Shown here: positions 20,018-28,910 of the stretch, one piece after another
Layout: every line of letters starts with the position of its first letter
Numbering within the stretch: position 1 is the stretch's first letter
From: an uncultured Pelagibacteraceae bacterium
Lineage (GTDB): Bacteria; Pseudomonadota; Alphaproteobacteria; Pelagibacterales; Pelagibacteraceae
Length of the DNA stretch: 64,000 bases
Assembly: GCA_902560805.1 (NCBI GenBank)
Contig: CACENW010000002.1
Span: 32,501-96,500 of the forward strand
Reading direction: 5' to 3'
Notes under the pieces: model-generated
What the model saw: the letters and a program-made list of their open reading frames with translations, nothing else
Database searches by the model: none
Told to the model about the DNA's origin: nothing
Translations under genes and position numbers: made by a program

Positions 20018-20851
20018 TTATTTTTTTTGTCTTAAACTATCAGCTTCAAAAACACCTAGAACGTGAAAATCCTCACAATGTAAGCCAAGCTCTTCAAGAG
20101 ATTTTTGAACCTTTTGATCTTCAATATGTCCATCTAAATCACATAAGAAAAAATAAGAATCGAAAGAATTTTTTTCAGGGTAACTTTGAAGCTTAGTAAG
20201 ATTTACTCCATTGATAGCAAATCCTCCAAGCGATTGGTAAAGAGCTGCAGGTTTACTTTTTAGTTTAAATAAAAATGAAGTTATATATTTTTTATTTCCA
20301 AACTCAGGTTGAGATATATTTTTTCCCATAATAAGAAACCTTGTTAAATTTCCACTCTCGTTTTCTATATTTTTCTTAATTACATCAAGATTATAAATTT
20401 CAGCACTTAGAGATGATGCTATTGCTGCTTGTTTTTTGTCTTTTGTTTTGGAAATCATTTCGGCTGATCCGGCTGTATCTGCTCTTATATGTTCAGCAAT
20501 ATTATTTTCTTTTATGAAATTTGAACATTGCGATAAACCCTGTGCATGAGAATAAACTTCTTTTATATCGGACAGTTTAGCTCCTGGTTGACCTAATAGA
20601 TTGTGTTCGATTTTTTGAAAGTGCTCTTGGTAAATATTCAGTCTATGTTTAAAAATTAAATATTCGATTCCTATATTTCCTGTAATTCTGTTAGACTCTG
20701 GTATTATTATTTTACAGTCAGGTTCTTCCGTAGCTTTGTTGAAACAATCATCAAAAGTTTTACAAGGTAAAATTTCAGCATCGGGGTCAATTGATACTGC
20801 TGCTAGATGAGAATAGGCTCCAAATGTTCCTTGAAAATATATTTTACCCAT
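20018..20851 (-). CDS. pheA: Prephenate dehydratase (monofunctional, with ACT domain)
   Basis: A 277-residue enzyme converting prephenate to phenylpyruvate. The N-terminal catalytic domain begins QGTFGAYSHLAA; the essential TRF motif is present (GNLTRFLIMGK). The C-terminal ACT domain (about 190-270) has LTKLQSYPEKNSF where E. coli has the ESRP phenylalanine-binding motif; alphaproteobacterial enzymes commonly vary here. No chorismate mutase domain is fused. Start/stop overlap with kdsB (1 bp) implies an operon. Confidence 0.96.
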   Translation of the reverse strand: MGKIYFQGTFGAYSHLAAVSIDPDAEILPCKTFDDCFNKATEEPDCKIIIPESNRITGNIGIEYLIFKHRLNIYQEHFQKIEHNLLGQPGAKLSDIKEVYSHAQGLSQCSNFIKENNIAEHIRADTAGSAEMISKTKDKKQAAIASSLSAEIYNLDVIKKNIENESGNLTRFLIMGKNISQPEFGNKKYITSFLFKLKSKPAALYQSLGGFAINGVNLTKLQSYPEKNSFDSYFFLCDLDGHIEDQKVQKSLEELGLHCEDFHVLGVFEADSLRQKK

Positions 20852-21582
20852 CAGGTGTTATATTCCATTATTTTTTTTAAGGCCAGATAATCTTCTTCTG
20901 TGTCAATTCCTATGGGTGCTTTACTTGCTAGAGCAACATTTATTTTGATATTATTATCTAGAGCTCTTAGTTGTTCTAATCTATTTTCAATTTCATTTTT
21001 TGATTGTGCTAATTCTACAAAATTTTTAAGAATTTCAGATGAATAACAGTAAATTCCAATATGGTGATAAATATTTAACGTATCTTCTGATTTCCTTAAA
21101 AATGTTTTTGCGTGAGAAAACGGATCATCTTCTAAATTATTTTGAGTGATAACTTTAACTATATTTTCATTTGTTAAATCTGATTTATTTTGTATTTTAG
21201 CAGCCAAGGTTCCTATTTGCGCACTATGATTTAACATCATTTGGTTTAGGTTAATAATATCCTGAATATTAATTGCTGGTTCATCACCCTGAATATTCAT
21301 TATAAAATCAATATTATCTAATTTAAGTTGTTGATAAGCTTCATATATTCGGTCTGTACCAGTTTTATGTTTATTGCTAGTTAAAATAGCTTTTCCTCCA
21401 TTTTTTTTTACATCATTAACAATCTCTTGATCCTCAGCTGCTACAATTACCTCTCCAATATTTGTCTCTTTTGCCTTGTTAAATACATGTGAAATAATTG
21501 AAATGTCATTGATTTTTAATAAAGGTTTTCCTGGAAGCCTAGTTGCTGATAACCTAGAGGGTATAATTATAAGAGTTTTCAT
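20851..21582 (-). CDS. kdsB: 3-deoxy-manno-octulosonate cytidylyltransferase (CMP-KDO synthetase)
   Basis: A 243-residue nucleotidyltransferase with the CTP-binding start IPSRLSATRLPGKPL (7-21), MNIQGDEPAI, and YHHIGIYCYSSEIL motifs. It activates KDO for lipid A-core assembly, acting after kdsD (26587-27555). Adjacent to pheA in an alphaproteobacterial arrangement, and divergent from a cytochrome c gene (93 bp). Confidence 0.97.
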   Translation of the reverse strand: MKTLIIIPSRLSATRLPGKPLLKINDISIISHVFNKAKETNIGEVIVAAEDQEIVNDVKKNGGKAILTSNKHKTGTDRIYEAYQQLKLDNIDFIMNIQGDEPAINIQDIINLNQMMLNHSAQIGTLAAKIQNKSDLTNENIVKVITQNNLEDDPFSHAKTFLRKSEDTLNIYHHIGIYCYSSEILKNFVELAQSKNEIENRLEQLRALDNNIKINVALASKAPIGIDTEEDYLALKKIMEYNT

Positions 21583-21675
21583 TAATCATTAATCAAAATA
21601 GAGGCAAATTTATACATTAAATTTTAATCAAATTTTAATTTATCATGTTATACGTTCAAAATTAAAATTATAAAA

Positions 21676-22215
21676 ATGGATTCTTTTGAAATAAACAAAA
21701 TTGTGGCTGCAGTACTAATGGTTGCACTTCTTGTTATTGGTATAGGAAAATTATCTGATGTAATTTTTTATGTAGAAAAGCCTGAAACTCCAGGTTATGA
21801 AGTAGAAGTTGAACAAGTATCAACTGCATCATCCTCATCAACAATTGCTGTAGATGAGAAAGTCGATATTGCTGCTTTAATGGCAATGGGCGATATAGCG
21901 AGTGGAGAGAAAATTTTTAAAAAATGTGCAGCCTGCCACTCAATAATAAAGGGTGGAAAAAATGCTATAGGTCCAGCTTTGTATAATGTTGTTGGAAGGA
22001 AAGTTGGATCAGTTGAAGATTACAAATATTCAAAAGCGTTAGCTGCTTATGAAAAAGAATGGACTCTTGAAGAACTTAACGGTTATTTAACAAAGCCCGC
22101 TAAATGGATCAAAGGAACTAAGATGGCTTTTGCAGGTTTAAGAAAAGAGGTAGATAGAGCATCTGTAATTAAATATCTTAATGAAAATTCAGATAATCCC
22201 ATACCACTACCTTAA
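21676..22215 (+). CDS. Membrane-anchored c-type cytochrome (CycM / cytochrome c552-like)
   Basis: A 179-residue protein: uncleaved N-terminal membrane anchor (about 8-30), a flexible Ser/Thr/Glu-rich linker (about 35-62), and a class I cytochrome c domain with heme-binding CAACH at 84-88 and the probable Met ligand in GTKMAF (about 150). It resembles the CycM-type cytochromes that carry electrons from the bc1 complex to the aa3 oxidase. Location next to kdsB/pheA is typical for alphaproteobacteria. Its end overlaps argF (convergent) by 9 bp. Confidence 0.92.
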   Translation: MDSFEINKIVAAVLMVALLVIGIGKLSDVIFYVEKPETPGYEVEVEQVSTASSSSTIAVDEKVDIAALMAMGDIASGEKIFKKCAACHSIIKGGKNAIGPALYNVVGRKVGSVEDYKYSKALAAYEKEWTLEELNGYLTKPAKWIKGTKMAFAGLRKEVDRASVIKYLNENSDNPIPLP

Positions 22216-23136
22216 TTTTCCAAAACAATACAACAGTATACTTTTTTGTACATGAACTCGGTTAAAAGCCTGTACCCATACATGAGATTTTTTTCCTAAG
22301 AAAATATCTTCAGAAACTTCATTTCCTCTAGGCAGACAATGTAAAAAAATACAATTCTTATTTGCAAAACTCATTATTTTTGCATCAATTTTAAATTTTT
22401 TAAATGCTTTAATTTTTTTCTTTTTGTTTACTTTATCATTTAACGAAATAACTTTATCAGAAAAAATTACATCTGCTCCACTGGCAGCTTTTTTGGGATC
22501 ATTATAAATATAAATTTTTTTTTTATTTTTTTTTACCCAACTTCTAACTTCTTTTCCTGGTTCAAAATTTTTTGGACAACCAATACTTAATTTGAAAGAA
22601 AATTTAACTGAAGCAGCGATTAAACTATCTAAAACATTATTTGAGTCTCCAATCCAGCAAATATTTAATTTGGAAATGGGTTTTTTTGTAATCTCCTCAA
22701 CTGTAAAAACATCTGAAAGCACTTGAGTTGGATGAGAAGATGGACTCAAACCATTAATGAGTGGAATAGATAAATATTTTTTAAAATCTTCAATTTTTTT
22801 ATCACTATCTGTTCTCAACATAAATCCATCTCCATATGTTGAGAGAACTTTTGCGGTATCAGATATACTTTCACCACCTTGTCCTAAATGAAGTTCATTA
22901 GATCTAAGTGTTAAAGTACCTCCTCCAAGTTGTTTTATAGCTAAATAAAAGCTAATTCTTGTTCTTGAGCTTGGTTTTTCAAACATTTGAATCAAAATTT
23001 TACCTTTTAATGGAGCGCCTTTATCTATCTCTAGAGTATTGAGTTTTTTTCTAGAGCTTTTTCTTTTTTTTGCATCAGTAATTATTTTTCTTAAATCTTT
23101 ACTAGGAATATCTTTTAAATTTATAAAATGTTTCAT
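22207..23136 (-). CDS. argF: Ornithine carbamoyltransferase
   Basis: A 309-residue transcarbamylase making citrulline. The carbamoyl-phosphate site reads EKPSSRTRISF (about 54-64, the SxRTR motif); HPTQVLSDVF and HCLPRG (about 264-269, the ornithine-side SMG/HCLP loop) are intact. It follows argD with a 2-bp gap, forming an argD-argF operon. Confidence 0.96.
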   Translation of the reverse strand: MKHFINLKDIPSKDLRKIITDAKKRKSSRKKLNTLEIDKGAPLKGKILIQMFEKPSSRTRISFYLAIKQLGGGTLTLRSNELHLGQGGESISDTAKVLSTYGDGFMLRTDSDKKIEDFKKYLSIPLINGLSPSSHPTQVLSDVFTVEEITKKPISKLNICWIGDSNNVLDSLIAASVKFSFKLSIGCPKNFEPGKEVRSWVKKNKKKIYIYNDPKKAASGADVIFSDKVISLNDKVNKKKKIKAFKKFKIDAKIMSFANKNCIFLHCLPRGNEVSEDIFLGKKSHVWVQAFNRVHVQKSILLYCFGKLR

Positions 23137-23138
23137 AA

Positions 23139-24305
23139 TTATTTAAATTGGCTACAAACTTTGTTAATAATTTTTAAAGCTTCATCAATCTCACTTTTTT
23201 TAACATTAAGAGGTGGTAAAATTCTGACGACATTTTCTGAAGCACGAATAGTTAATAATTTATTTTCCATTAATTTTTTAATAAAATTTGTCTGATCTTG
23301 ATGTAACTGTATCCCAATTAAAAAACCTCTTCCTCTTATTTGTTTAATAATAGTAGGATTTTTTTCCTTAATTTTGTTTAGGTTTGATAAAAAATATTTA
23401 GATAGTTTTTTAACATTATTTAAAAACTTTTTGTTTGAAACTATATCCATTACTTTATTGCCAACTGACATGGCTAGTGGATTGCCTCCAAATGTAGATC
23501 CGTGAGTTCCAGGTACCATACCTGCAGCTACCTTCTTGTTCATAAGTACCGCTCCTATTGGAAATCCACCTCCAATCCCTTTGGCTATAGGGACTATGTC
23601 TGGTTTTACTTTAGATTTTTCAAACGCAAAAAAATCTCCAGATCTACCTATTCCACATTGAACTTCATCCAGAATTAAAAGAATTTTTTTCTTATCACAT
23701 AATTTTCTTAGTTCTCTTAAACAGAAGTCTGGAATAACTTTAATTCCTCCCTCTCCCATTATCGTTTCAACCATTATAGCAGCAGTATCTTTTGTAATTT
23801 TCTTTTCTAATGATTTATGATCTCCAAAAGCAAAATGATCAAATCCTTTTACTTTAGGACCAAATCCTTCTGTCATTTTCTTAGATCCACTCGCATAAAT
23901 TGCGGCTAATGTTCTGCCATGAAATGAATTTTTAATGCAAAGAATTCTATTTTTATTTGGTTTACCTATTGAAAAAAAATATCTTCTAGCAACTTTAATT
24001 GCAGCCTCTGTAGCTTCTGCACCGCTATTTTGAAACATTACATAATCTGCAAATGTTTTTTTACATATCTTTTTAGCTAAAATTTCTCCTTCTGGAATTT
24101 GGAAAGCGTTTGAAACATGCCAGAGTTTTTTTGATTGCTTATTTATAGTTTTTACTAAACTTGGATGTGCATGGCCTAAAGAATTAACTGCAATACCCAT
24201 CACAAAATCAAGATACTTTTTGTCTTCTGTAGAGTAAAGATAGCTTCCTTTACCATACTTAAAAGAAATTTTTTTTCTGTTATAATTTTTTGCTAAATTA
24301 CTCAT
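23139..24305 (-). CDS. argD: Acetylornithine aminotransferase
   Basis: A 388-residue class III PLP aminotransferase. Visible motifs: the N-terminal YLDFVMGIAVNSLGH-type start, ILDEVQCGIGRSG (about 214-226, PLP-binding Asp) and the Schiff-base lysine in IAKGIGGGFPIGA (about 245-257). It makes N-acetylornithine and probably also serves as succinyl-DAP aminotransferase for the dapD/dapE pathway. Operon with argF; the 170-bp gap upstream is shared with divergent gcrA. Confidence 0.95.
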   Translation of the reverse strand: MSNLAKNYNRKKISFKYGKGSYLYSTEDKKYLDFVMGIAVNSLGHAHPSLVKTINKQSKKLWHVSNAFQIPEGEILAKKICKKTFADYVMFQNSGAEATEAAIKVARRYFFSIGKPNKNRILCIKNSFHGRTLAAIYASGSKKMTEGFGPKVKGFDHFAFGDHKSLEKKITKDTAAIMVETIMGEGGIKVIPDFCLRELRKLCDKKKILLILDEVQCGIGRSGDFFAFEKSKVKPDIVPIAKGIGGGFPIGAVLMNKKVAAGMVPGTHGSTFGGNPLAMSVGNKVMDIVSNKKFLNNVKKLSKYFLSNLNKIKEKNPTIIKQIRGRGFLIGIQLHQDQTNFIKKLMENKLLTIRASENVVRILPPLNVKKSEIDEALKIINKVCSQFK

Positions 24306-24475
24306 AAATTAAAATTGTTTTTATAAATTTTATTTCATAGATACAAGTTATGATTGAAAAACTAATTTTATTTGAGCTAGGCTTTTATTGTTGATAACTC
24401 TGATTTTTTGATTGTTTCATTTAAATTAATAACAGTATATTGTCATTATATAAATATTGAACACAACATATAGAT
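24306..24475. other. Divergent intergenic region argD/gcrA
   Basis: 170 bp, very AT-rich, without a coding frame. It must hold promoters for both genes. I see several TATA-like boxes (for example around 24434-24440 and 24447-24455) but no confident -35/-10 pair, no clear CtrA site and no riboswitch. Confidence 0.5.
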
Positions 24476-24970
24476 ATGAGCTGGACAGACGAAAAAGTTG
24501 AATCTCTCAAAAAATTATGGGGTTCGGGTAAAACTGCAAGTCAAATTGCAGAAATTATTGGGGGAATAAGTAGAAACGCAGTTATAGGCAAAGCTCATAG
24601 GTTAAATCTCTCAGCAAAAATAAAAACGAGAGCTGCCACATCAAATAAAAGTTTTGAGAGTTCTATACAGGAAAATAATACAAAATCCAGAAGAGGTCGT
24701 AAAAGTAAATTCAAATCGTTAATAATTGAAAAAGACTTTGAGCCAGAAAATCCTAAACAATTGGAGGAGCTAGACGAAAATTCATGTAAATGGCCTATAG
24801 GTCATCCAGATGAAAAAACATTTTATTTTTGTGGCAGATCTTCTTTAAAAGATTTTTCTTATTGTAAACTTCATTTGCTATATGCATATCAACCAAAAGG
24901 TAAAAAGGAAGAAGTTTCAGATAAAGAAGAAGTTCCAGAATTTATTGAGAAGAAAATTCAATCTGCTTAA
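24476..24970 (+). CDS. gcrA: GcrA-family cell cycle regulator
   Basis: A 164-residue protein. The N-terminus is the GcrA DNA-binding domain (SWTDEKVESLKKLWGSGKTA, then GGISRNAVIGKAHRL, residues 2-43). A Lys/Arg-rich linker follows, then the C-terminal cysteine-containing domain (CKWPIGHPDEK, FYFCG, FSYCKLH, about 103-140) that contacts RNA polymerase sigma-70 in Caulobacter. GcrA activates genes whose promoters are adenine-methylated at GANTC by CcrM. Whether CcrM is present cannot be seen here. Confidence 0.95.
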   Translation: MSWTDEKVESLKKLWGSGKTASQIAEIIGGISRNAVIGKAHRLNLSAKIKTRAATSNKSFESSIQENNTKSRRGRKSKFKSLIIEKDFEPENPKQLEELDENSCKWPIGHPDEKTFYFCGRSSLKDFSYCKLHLLYAYQPKGKKEEVSDKEEVPEFIEKKIQSA

Positions 24971-24975
24971 AAATT

Positions 24976-25959
24976 TTAATTCATTTTAATATCTATATCA
25001 TCTGAGGAATATTTTTCAGTAGAAAACTGACCACCTTCCCTCCACATATAACAATATTTTTTAACTTCTTCTTCGAAATATCTTAAACTTGGTACTCCTA
25101 TGTCTGAGTTAGATTTATATTTACCAGATAAAACATTATCATATTTTAGAAGTTTTAATTGATCTCTAGTCAAAATTGGCTTTGGCATTATTTCAAAAAT
25201 TCTCGCTGACAATTGACCTAATGGCAAAGGGATTGGTATCAATAATCTTTTCTTTCCTATTAAATTTAATAATTTTTCTAATATTTCTTTAAATGAAATT
25301 ATTTCTGGACCAACACATTCAATTATTTTTGAATTAACATTACTCGAAATTACATTAAAAATAACATCTGTAAGATCAGAGCAATGAATTGGTGCGAACT
25401 TAGTTTTACCTTCATAATAGAGTGGAAATATTGGTAATCTATTCAAAAGAGTCATAAAATTTGTGGTAAAATTATCATCTACGGAATAAACAATAGATGG
25501 TCTTATAATTGTAGCTAAAGGAAAATTTTTTAGAATTCTTTCTTCTCCTTCTAATTTACTTTTGGCATAATCAGAGTCTGCAGCCTCATTTATTCCAAGT
25601 GCTGATAAATGAATAAAATGTTTAAGTTTGTATTCTTTTGAAAGTTTAGAAAGTAAAGATGGAAAAACGGTATGAATATTTTTAAACGTATTCCCTTTTC
25701 TTGACTCAAATAAAATACCAATTAAATTTATACATATGTCTGCCTTTTCAAAAAGCTTTCTAAGTTTTTGTTCTTCAAAAATATTTGACTCAACAATATC
25801 TATATAACCTGCATTTGCTTGAGTTTTAATGATGTAGCTTTTTTGATGAATATTTCTTGTGACAACAGTTACTTGATAATTCTTCTTTGTAAGCTTCCTA
25901 ATTAAATTTCTACCAATTTGACCACTTCCACCAAAAATTAGACAATTTTTTGCTTTCAT
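24976..25959 (-). CDS. NAD(P)-binding SDR-family protein, complex I NDUFA9-like
   Basis: A 327-residue extended/atypical SDR with dinucleotide motif GGSGQIGRNL (about 10-19) near the N-terminus. Its overall pattern (HFIHLSALG, YAKSKLEGE, then a PxRPSIVY-type stretch) matches the NDUFA9/complex-I-assembly-like group common in alphaproteobacteria and mitochondria. The YAKSK retains the SDR Tyr-x3-Lys. The role in NADH dehydrogenase assembly is inferred from family resemblance only. It is divergent from the RNase D gene (16 bp). Confidence 0.8.
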   Translation of the reverse strand: MKAKNCLIFGGSGQIGRNLIRKLTKKNYQVTVVTRNIHQKSYIIKTQANAGYIDIVESNIFEEQKLRKLFEKADICINLIGILFESRKGNTFKNIHTVFPSLLSKLSKEYKLKHFIHLSALGINEAADSDYAKSKLEGEERILKNFPLATIIRPSIVYSVDDNFTTNFMTLLNRLPIFPLYYEGKTKFAPIHCSDLTDVIFNVISSNVNSKIIECVGPEIISFKEILEKLLNLIGKKRLLIPIPLPLGQLSARIFEIMPKPILTRDQLKLLKYDNVLSGKYKSNSDIGVPSLRYFEEEVKKYCYMWREGGQFSTEKYSSDDIDIKMN

Positions 25960-25975
25960 ATATATATGTTTAAAA

Positions 25976-26587
25976 ATGAGTAATAATATTCAACTTCACA
26001 AAAATGATTTACCAGATGATTTAAATTTAGGCAATATTATTGCCGTAGATGGTGAGTTCATGGGTCTAAATGTTAGACGTGATCCGTTATGCTTAATTCA
26101 GGTGTCTTCAGGCAACTCAAATGCTCATATAGTTCAATTTGATAGAGGAAATTATAAAGCTCCTAATTTAGTAAAGATATTGAGTGATGAAAATATTACG
26201 AAAATTTTTCATTATGCACGAGCAGATATGGCTCATATTAAATATTATTTGAAAACACAAACTAACAATATTTTAGATACAAAAATTGCATCAAAACTAG
26301 CAAGGTCTTATTCTGATAATCATTCATTAAAAACATTAATTAAAGAATTTATCAATATAGATATTAGTAAACAATTTCAAAGTTCAGATTTTGGAGGTGA
26401 ATTAAAACCATCACAACTTAAATACTGTGCTAACGATGTGATATATTTACATCGTATACATGATGAGTTGAAAAAAATATTGGAAAGAGAAAATAGAATG
26501 CAACTATATAAAGATTGTTTAAAATTTTTAAAGACAAGGGTTGACCTTGATCTTGCATTATTTAGAGATGATATCTGGTCGCACTAA
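25976..26587 (+). CDS. rnd: Ribonuclease D-like 3'-5' exonuclease
   Basis: A 203-residue DEDDy exonuclease: motif I VDGEFMGL (about 24-31), motif II around HYARADMAHI (about 83-92), motif III YCANDVIYLHRIHDEL (about 150-165). This is the short alphaproteobacterial form with only the catalytic domain and no HRDC domains. Family role: trimming of tRNA and other stable RNA 3' ends. Its stop overlaps the kdsD start, opening the long plus-strand operon. Confidence 0.9.
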   Translation: MSNNIQLHKNDLPDDLNLGNIIAVDGEFMGLNVRRDPLCLIQVSSGNSNAHIVQFDRGNYKAPNLVKILSDENITKIFHYARADMAHIKYYLKTQTNNILDTKIASKLARSYSDNHSLKTLIKEFINIDISKQFQSSDFGGELKPSQLKYCANDVIYLHRIHDELKKILERENRMQLYKDCLKFLKTRVDLDLALFRDDIWSH

Positions 26588-27555
26588 TGAATAAAAAAAA
26601 ATTTATATCTGAAGCAAATAGTGTAATAAATCTTGAAATCAAAGCACTCCAAAAATTAAAAAAAAGTATTAATAGCTCCTTTGGTAAAGCGGTCATCAAA
26701 ATAGCAAAATGTCAATCAAAAGTAATTTTATGTGGAGTAGGTAAGAGTGGTTTGATAGCATCTAAAATTGCAGCTACATTAGCATCTGTTGGTACACCTT
26801 CATTTAGTCTTTTAGCCAGTGAAGCGTCTCATGGTGACCTTGGTATGATTTCAAAAAAAGATATCTTAATATTAATTAGTAATTCAGGGGAAACAAATGA
26901 ACTAAAAAATATAATTCAATTTACAAAAAGAAATAAAATTTTATTAATAGGTATTGTCTCAAAAAAAGATTCTATTCTTTATAAATCTGCTGATATCAAA
27001 TTGTTTATACCAAAAGCTATAGAAGCAGGAGGTATAGTTCCAACTTCTAGCACAACAGCACAACTAGCTTTGGGAGATTCTCTAGCAATAGCCTCGATGA
27101 AATACAAAAAATTTGATAAAAAGGATTTTAAAAAACTTCATCCTGCAGGAAGTTTAGGTGCTCAACTTAAAACTGTTGAGGATATAATGATTACTGGAAA
27201 AAAAATACCTTTTGTGAATGAAAATTTAAAAATGAGTAAAGCTTTAAAAATATTAACTGAAAAAAAATTGGGTATATTAATTGTCCTGAATAGAAAAAAA
27301 AAAACAATTGGAATAGTAACTGATGGACAAATAAGAAGATTTACTGAAAAAAAATTTGATTTTCGTTCACGACCAGTCAAAGAAATAATGACCAAAAAAC
27401 CAATATTTATTGAAAAAGACGAATTAGCAGCAAAAGCACTTTCAACAATGAATAGTAAAAAAATTACGTCACTTATTGTAAATAAGAAAGATCAACCTCA
27501 AAAAACAATTGGGGTTGTTCATATTCATACAATTTTGAAATCTAATATTTCTTAA
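26587..27555 (+). CDS. kdsD: D-arabinose-5-phosphate isomerase
   Basis: A 322-residue KpsF/KdsD enzyme: SIS sugar-isomerase domain (about 35-170; GVGKSGLIASKIAATLASVGTP split across 54-75, then SNSGETNE) and a C-terminal CBS pair (about 205-320). It makes arabinose-5-phosphate for KDO, and KDO is activated by KdsB (20851-21582). It is followed without gap by lptC and lptB, tying KDO synthesis to LPS transport. Confidence 0.95.
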   Translation: MNKKKFISEANSVINLEIKALQKLKKSINSSFGKAVIKIAKCQSKVILCGVGKSGLIASKIAATLASVGTPSFSLLASEASHGDLGMISKKDILILISNSGETNELKNIIQFTKRNKILLIGIVSKKDSILYKSADIKLFIPKAIEAGGIVPTSSTTAQLALGDSLAIASMKYKKFDKKDFKKLHPAGSLGAQLKTVEDIMITGKKIPFVNENLKMSKALKILTEKKLGILIVLNRKKKTIGIVTDGQIRRFTEKKFDFRSRPVKEIMTKKPIFIEKDELAAKALSTMNSKKITSLIVNKKDQPQKTIGVVHIHTILKSNIS

Positions 27556-28128
27556 ATGGTTAATAAAAAATTAGTGAAAATTTTTTATATTTTCATAATT
27601 TTATCAATAATATTTTCTTTAATTTACATAAAATTCTTTAAAAAAAATAATATCAAAGTAATTCCTGATCAAACTGGAGAACTAAATTACAACTCTAACT
27701 TAATAAAAGAAGTTGAATACTCAACTAAGGATAAGGATGGTAATGAATACCTCATAAAAGCGGAGGAAGGGGAAATAGATTTCTCAAACCCAAATATTAT
27801 ATTTCTTAAGAAAGTTTATGCTTTAATTAAATTAATTGACTCAGAGGAAGTGACAATTGTCTCTGATTTTGGAAAATATAATTCAGAAAATTATGATACA
27901 ATTTTTTCAAAAAATGTAATAATTAACTACTTAGATAATAAAATAACTGGAGAATATCTAGATTTTTCTTTAGATAGAAATTCAATGATAATTAGTAAGA
28001 ACGTAAATTACAGTAATCTAGAAAATATACTAGAAGCTGATGTTGTTGAGATAAATATTAAATCTAAAGATACTAAAATTTATATGTATGAAGAGAAAAA
28101 AAAAGTAAAAATAGAAAATAAAAAATAA
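27556..28128 (+). CDS. lptC: LPS export component LptC
   Basis: A 190-residue protein: short cytoplasmic N-terminus, one membrane helix (about 7-27), then a periplasmic beta-rich domain (about 45-180) with the alternating pattern of LptC/OstA jellyroll folds. It passes LPS from LptBFG toward LptA. The order kdsD-lptC-lptB supports the call. In most relatives lptA lies between lptC and lptB; here lptB follows directly with a 1-bp overlap. Confidence 0.85.
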   Translation: MVNKKLVKIFYIFIILSIIFSLIYIKFFKKNNIKVIPDQTGELNYNSNLIKEVEYSTKDKDGNEYLIKAEEGEIDFSNPNIIFLKKVYALIKLIDSEEVTIVSDFGKYNSENYDTIFSKNVIINYLDNKITGEYLDFSLDRNSMIISKNVNYSNLENILEADVVEINIKSKDTKIYMYEEKKKVKIENKK

Positions 28129-28904
28129 TGGCGATAATAAAAAAATTTAGAATAAAATCTTTTAAAAATATTAATTCCATAATCGAATTTAATAATATCT
28201 CTCTTTCTTATGGAAATAGATTGATCTTAGATAATTTAAATTTCAAGATTAATGAAGGACAAATTTTTGGAATGCTCGGACCAAATGGAGTCGGGAAATC
28301 GACAATTTTTAATTTAATCACAGGTTTAATAAGCCCAAATAGTGGTACAATAAAAATTACAGGTCAAGACGTAACAAATTATCCAATCTACCTAAGGACA
28401 AAAAAATTTAAAGTAGGATATGTTCCACAATATGGTGGCTTCTTTAACGACCTTACACTTTATGATAATTTAAAAGCAATAAGCGAAATTGTTATAGAAA
28501 ATAAAAACTATAGAGCAGAAAGAGTAAATTATTTAATTTCTAAATTTGAGCTTGATAATCTGAAAGATATTAAGGCAAAATTTTTGTCAGGTGGTCAGAA
28601 GAAAAAATTAGTTATAGCATTATCTTTGCTAAGTGAGCCAAAAGTACTGTTATTAGATGAATGTTTTGCAGCACTAGATGTAATGACGATCAAAATGCTT
28701 CAAGAAATAATAGTAAAATTACAAAATGAAAATAGAATTACAATTTGCATATGTGACCACCAGGCCAGAGATCTATTAGCTTGTGTAGATATTGCAATGA
28801 TTCTAAGTGAAGGAAAAATTATTGCTGAAGATACTCCTTCTAACTTGGTTAATAATATTAATGCAAAAAATGCATATTTCGGTGACAACTTTAAGTTCAA
28901 CTAA
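28128..28904 (+). CDS. lptB: LPS export ABC transporter ATP-binding protein LptB
   Basis: A 258-residue ABC ATPase: Walker A GPNGVGKST (about 53-61), signature LSGGQKKKL, Walker B VLLLDECFAALD (the usual Pro after DE is Cys), switch His in CDHQARDLL. It powers LPS extraction with LptF/LptG. The N-terminus is about 15 residues longer than E. coli LptB. Located after lptC and before aroA. Confidence 0.94.
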   Translation: MAIIKKFRIKSFKNINSIIEFNNISLSYGNRLILDNLNFKINEGQIFGMLGPNGVGKSTIFNLITGLISPNSGTIKITGQDVTNYPIYLRTKKFKVGYVPQYGGFFNDLTLYDNLKAISEIVIENKNYRAERVNYLISKFELDNLKDIKAKFLSGGQKKKLVIALSLLSEPKVLLLDECFAALDVMTIKMLQEIIVKLQNENRITICICDHQARDLLACVDIAMILSEGKIIAEDTPSNLVNNINAKNAYFGDNFKFN

Positions 28905-28910
28905 TCCTTA

